Under the pieces are notes generated by a model. The model saw only the letters and a list, made by a program, of their open reading frames with translations. It was not told where the DNA came from and did not search any database. Shown here one piece after another: positions 32,714 to 35,045 of a stretch of DNA of 35,045 nt. How positions within the stretch are numbered: position 1 is the first letter of the stretch; the number at the start of each line of letters is the position of its first letter. The stretch spans positions 1-35,045 of the forward strand of contig JAFKKO010000144.1 in the NCBI GenBank assembly GCA_017305455.1, given 5' to 3'. This DNA comes from Hyphomicrobiales bacterium (GTDB lineage: Bacteria > Pseudomonadota > Alphaproteobacteria > Rhizobiales > Xanthobacteraceae). A program made the translations under genes and the position numbers.

Positions 32714-32842
32714 ATGCCGACAGACGCGATCATTGTAAGTCTTGGTGTTTCCGTACTGATATTGCTCTTTGCCGGGACCTTGATGTGGGCCGATCGTCAA
32801 ACGACGAGCTACCTCAAGTCCCGGCAGGACAATTCCCACTGA
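32714..32842 (+). CDS. 42-residue single-TM protein, probably low-oxygen induced
   Basis: The product opens MPTDAIIVSLGVSVLILLFA, one membrane helix (about residues 5-25), and ends in a short basic and polar cytoplasmic tail (DRQTTSYLKSRQDNSH). GGAGGAGGGC at 32701-32710 is an excellent ribosome-binding site four bases from the ATG. An FNR/FixK-type box lies 55 bases upstream at the right place for activation, and a long hairpin follows the stop. The size and layout are like small subunits or assembly factors of respiratory oxidases (such as CydX or CcoQ), but there is no recognisable sequence match and no oxidase genes nearby. Function unknown. Confidence 0.75.
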   Translation: MPTDAIIVSLGVSVLILLFAGTLMWADRQTTSYLKSRQDNSH

Positions 32843-32862
32843 TCACAGTCCACCAAAACGAT

Positions 32863-32897
32863 TGCGGTCTCCGTCAGGGGAGCTGACGAAGACCGCA
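32863..32897. terminator. Long hairpin between the small membrane protein and flgH
   Basis: TGCGGTCT (32863-32870) pairs with AGACCGCA (32890-32897). After a 2x2 mismatch, GTCAG pairs with CTGAC around a GGGAG loop. On the minus strand a TTTT follows five bases after the stem, so it can end the flgA-flgH transcript; on the plus strand it follows the small gene but lacks T residues. Confidence 0.75.
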
Positions 32898-32983
32898 TCG
32901 TGACGCCTCGCCGCGCCTAGGTTCGCGGATCGGCGTGGGAGCCCGGAAGACGCGCGACGTGGGAGCATCGCGCGGGGGAGTCG

Positions 32984-33748
32984 TCAGAAGGGCAGCAGCA
33001 CGTCCATCACCTGCTGGCCGTAGCGGGCCTGCTGCACGTCGGTGATCTGGCCGCGCCCGCCGTAAGCGATACGGGCCTGCGCGATCTTGGTGGAGTCGAT
33101 GGTGTTGTCGCTCTGGATATCCTCGGGGCGGACGATGCCGGCGACGATCAGTTCGCGCACCTCGTAGTTGACACGGATTTCCTGCTTGCCTTCGACCACC
33201 AGATTGCCGTTTGGCAGAAGCTGCGTCACGACAGCGGCGACAGTGGTCTGCAGCGCTTCCTGACGATTTACCGAACCCTTGCCGTCGGTTGAGGCGGTCG
33301 AGTCCGCCGTCAGCATCCGTCCGGGGGGGATTGCGGCGTTGGTGCCGGGAATCTTGTTGATGCCGAAGAAGCTGGAGACGCCCGAGTTTTCGCTGTTGGT
33401 GCGGCTGCGCTGGGTTTCGTTGGCGATGTTGGCCTTGTCGGTGATGTTGACGGTGACCGTGAGAATGTCGCCGATCTGATGCGCGCGCTGATCCTTGAAG
33501 AAGGCGCGCGAGCCGTTCCGCCACAACGAATTCGGATTGTAGGACGCCGCCTGCGGCGCCGGCATCGGCATCGACACCGGTTTGTAGCCGGCTTGCGCGG
33601 TGGGGTTCTCGATCGCCGACAGCTTGGGCTGCTCGCCGATCGCCGCGAGGCGCTCGATCGAGGAGCAGCCGCTGGCGCCGCATCCGATGGCGATCAGGCC
33701 ACAGACAAGCGCGATACGATGAAGGGAACGGACCTGGTACATGGACAT
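32984..33748 (-). CDS. flgH: Flagellar L-ring lipoprotein FlgH
   Basis: A 254-residue outer-membrane lipoprotein that forms the L ring. The lipoprotein signal ends in GASGC with Cys28. The conserved segments SLWRNGSRAFFKDQRAHQIG and DILTVTVNITDKANIANETQ, GNLVVEGKQEIRVNYEVREL and the closing IAYGGRGQITDVQQARYGQQ fit the family along its length. The ATG at 33748 overlaps the flgA stop (TAATG), suggesting translational coupling; a second ATG two codons later (33742) is possible. It is the last gene of the flgG-flgA-flgH unit. Confidence 0.96.
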   Translation of the reverse strand: MSMYQVRSLHRIALVCGLIAIGCGASGCSSIERLAAIGEQPKLSAIENPTAQAGYKPVSMPMPAPQAASYNPNSLWRNGSRAFFKDQRAHQIGDILTVTVNITDKANIANETQRSRTNSENSGVSSFFGINKIPGTNAAIPPGRMLTADSTASTDGKGSVNRQEALQTTVAAVVTQLLPNGNLVVEGKQEIRVNYEVRELIVAGIVRPEDIQSDNTIDSTKIAQARIAYGGRGQITDVQQARYGQQVMDVLLPF

Positions 33749-34788
33749 TACTCGGTTTTCGCGGATGGGGCGTCGGCAGCGTTGCGGGCCAGCGCAGCGG
33801 TGATGGTGGCGCGTGGCGTCACCGCGGTGACGGCCGCCTGTCCCGGTCCGACCACGACGGCCTGAATGGTGCGTTTGGATTGCAGATTGAGGATGTTGAC
33901 GGTGTCGCCCTCGGTGCCGTTCTCGAGCGCCTTGCCGCGGCCCGTCAGGTAGATTCCGGGCGCTTCGTAGATCAGGGTCACGCTCTGGTCGCGCGTGATC
34001 AGGTCGGCCTTGCCCAGATCGCTGATCTTGATCGCCTGGCCCATGCGCAGCGAGCGGCGGGCCTGCATGCCGAGCGCGCGGCTGCGCAGGATGGCTTCGT
34101 TTCCAGTCTCCGCCTTCGGCCGGCGTTCGACCACGACATCGGACGCCTTCAGCACGTCGCCGCGCTCGACATTGCGGGTCAGCACCGCCGCTTCCACGGT
34201 CTCGACCACAATTCCGGTAAAGCGCAGCCTGGTCGGCGCGGAGCTCAGATCATTGGCGACCTCGAACATGACATCGAAGCGGCCGCTACGCGGATCGTAG
34301 CGGACCACGCTGGCGCGCAGATCGCCGCTGTTCGAGGCGTCGAGTTGCAGGTCGCCGAGTTCGCGGTCGAACGTCACCGACAGGTTCTCGGCGTTGCCGA
34401 GGCCGCTGCGCTGCTCCAGCACCTTGGCGATCTGCTGCTGAATATCCTTTTCCGACAGTGTCCGCGCCGAGCGGGTGACGGAGACTTCGCGGATATCGTG
34501 CGTATCGACGCCGATGACCTGATGCGCACGCAGGGTGTCGAGCACCTGCGCGGTGCGCAGCGAGCCGGTGGTGCCGAGATCGGGCGCGCGGTAGACCGCG
34601 ATCTGCGCGGCCGCGCCGGCATTGTCGATCAGGTCGCCGATCCGCACCACCTCGCTGGTGACGATGACATGGGCGCGCAGCACCGGCGCCTTCACGGCAT
34701 CCTGTTCGGATTGCGCCAGAGCCGGGACGCAGCCGGCGAGGAGGGCGATCGCAAGGAAGAGGGGGCGCATGGTCATCGTCATTCTCAT
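33748..34788 (-). CDS. flgA: P-ring assembly chaperone FlgA
   Basis: A 346-residue periplasmic protein that assists FlgI ring formation. A signal peptide (MRPLFLAIALLAGCVPALAQ) is followed by an N-terminal region with LRAHVIVTSEVVRIGDLID and a C-terminal SAF-like domain (about 200-320: TRNVERGDVLKASDVVVERR, GMQARRSLRMGQAIKISDL, VTLIYEAPGIYLTGRGKAL), as in FlgA. It is longer than enterobacterial FlgA (about 220) through the extra N-terminal part, common in alphaproteobacteria. Four in-frame ATGs (34788, 34782, 34776, 34770) compete; only the last starts right at the signal peptide. It begins just after flgG. Confidence 0.92.
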   Translation of the reverse strand: MRMTMTMRPLFLAIALLAGCVPALAQSEQDAVKAPVLRAHVIVTSEVVRIGDLIDNAGAAAQIAVYRAPDLGTTGSLRTAQVLDTLRAHQVIGVDTHDIREVSVTRSARTLSEKDIQQQIAKVLEQRSGLGNAENLSVTFDRELGDLQLDASNSGDLRASVVRYDPRSGRFDVMFEVANDLSSAPTRLRFTGIVVETVEAAVLTRNVERGDVLKASDVVVERRPKAETGNEAILRSRALGMQARRSLRMGQAIKISDLGKADLITRDQSVTLIYEAPGIYLTGRGKALENGTEGDTVNILNLQSKRTIQAVVVGPGQAAVTAVTPRATITAALARNAADAPSAKTE

Positions 34789-34802
34789 GGTTGTGTCGCG
34801 CG

Positions 34803-35045
34803 TCAGCGGAACATGCCCGTCGTCGATTGCATCATCTGGTCGGCGGCGCTGACCACCTTGGCGTTCATTTCATAGGCGCGCTGCGCGGCGATCAGATCGG
34901 AGATTTCGGAGACCACCTCGACGTTGGCCTGTTCGAGGTTGCCCTGCTGCATGTCGCCGAAGCCGTCATTGTTGGCGAGGCCGTCCTGCGGCGGACCCGA
35001 TGCCGGCGTGTCGGTGAACAGGTTGTCGCCGATCGACTGCAGACC
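34803..35045 (-). CDS. flgG: Distal rod protein FlgG, C-terminal part (cut by window edge)
   Basis: The last 80 residues of FlgG are visible, read on the minus strand from the window end. GNLEQANVEVVSEISDLIAA, QRAYEMNAKVVSAADQMMQS and the end TTGMFR are the C-terminal signature of the distal rod protein, which links the rod to the hook. The gene continues beyond 35045. Its stop (TGA at 34805-34803) is 14 bases before the first ATG of flgA, in keeping with a flgF-flgG-flgA-flgH type operon. Confidence 0.93.
   Translation of the reverse strand, partial: GLQSIGDNLFTDTPASGPPQDGLANNDGFGDMQQGNLEQANVEVVSEISDLIAAQRAYEMNAKVVSAADQMMQSTTGMFR

Overview
The window looks like a chromosomal segment of an alphaproteobacterium of the Bradyrhizobium / Rhodopseudomonas / Afipia group (order Hyphomicrobiales). 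The grounds are high G+C, flagellins and a hook protein that share a Bradyrhizobium-type central module, the Caulobacter-like regulators FlbT, FlaF and FliX, TTAA-N7-TTAA boxes of the CtrA kind, a single-cysteine DksA and a very large polar-growth-type coiled-coil protein. The genus is inferred from remembered family resemblance, not from a search. No tRNA, rRNA, CRISPR array, insertion sequence or integrase was seen.

Bases 1-17,300 are a mosaic of housekeeping and envelope genes. They run: the tail of an ABC ATPase and its MCE/MlaD partner (lipid transport); glucokinase; a 1601-residue two-TM coiled-coil protein resembling Growth Pole Ring (GPR/RgsE) on the minus strand; an Hpt phosphotransfer protein; a [2Fe-2S] ferredoxin and a thioredoxin-reductase-like ferredoxin-NADP reductase; a Ser-rich protein with a collagen-like linker; a secreted SGNH hydrolase; a YbhN/LPG-synthase-like membrane protein; a DUF892 ferritin-like protein; a small membrane protein; a SixA-like phosphatase; a FAD-dependent oxidoreductase; and an exported MsrB.

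Bases 17,300-35,045 are a flagellar cluster. A strong sigma54-type promoter precedes flgE-flgK-flgL. Convergent flbT follows, then two flagellin genes each with its own terminator, then flaF with a downstream unknown gene. A minus-strand block carries a FlaG-like gene, and another carries flgI-flgJ and a FlgN/FlbY-like gene. Divergent from flgI are fliX and dksA. After a class A beta-lactamase and a 42-residue membrane protein behind an FNR/FixK box comes minus-strand flgG(partial)-flgA-flgH. The products cover the hook, hook-filament junction, filament, distal rod, P ring and L ring, plus control of flagellin mRNA (FlbT/FlaF) and of assembly checkpoints (FliX).

Regulatory reading: phased TTAA boxes occur upstream of the GPR-like gene, upstream of flagellin B and between flgI and fliX. 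This suggests that CtrA-type cell-cycle control links polar growth and flagellar synthesis here. Sigma54-like sites precede flgE and flgI. These assignments rest on motif matches read by eye.
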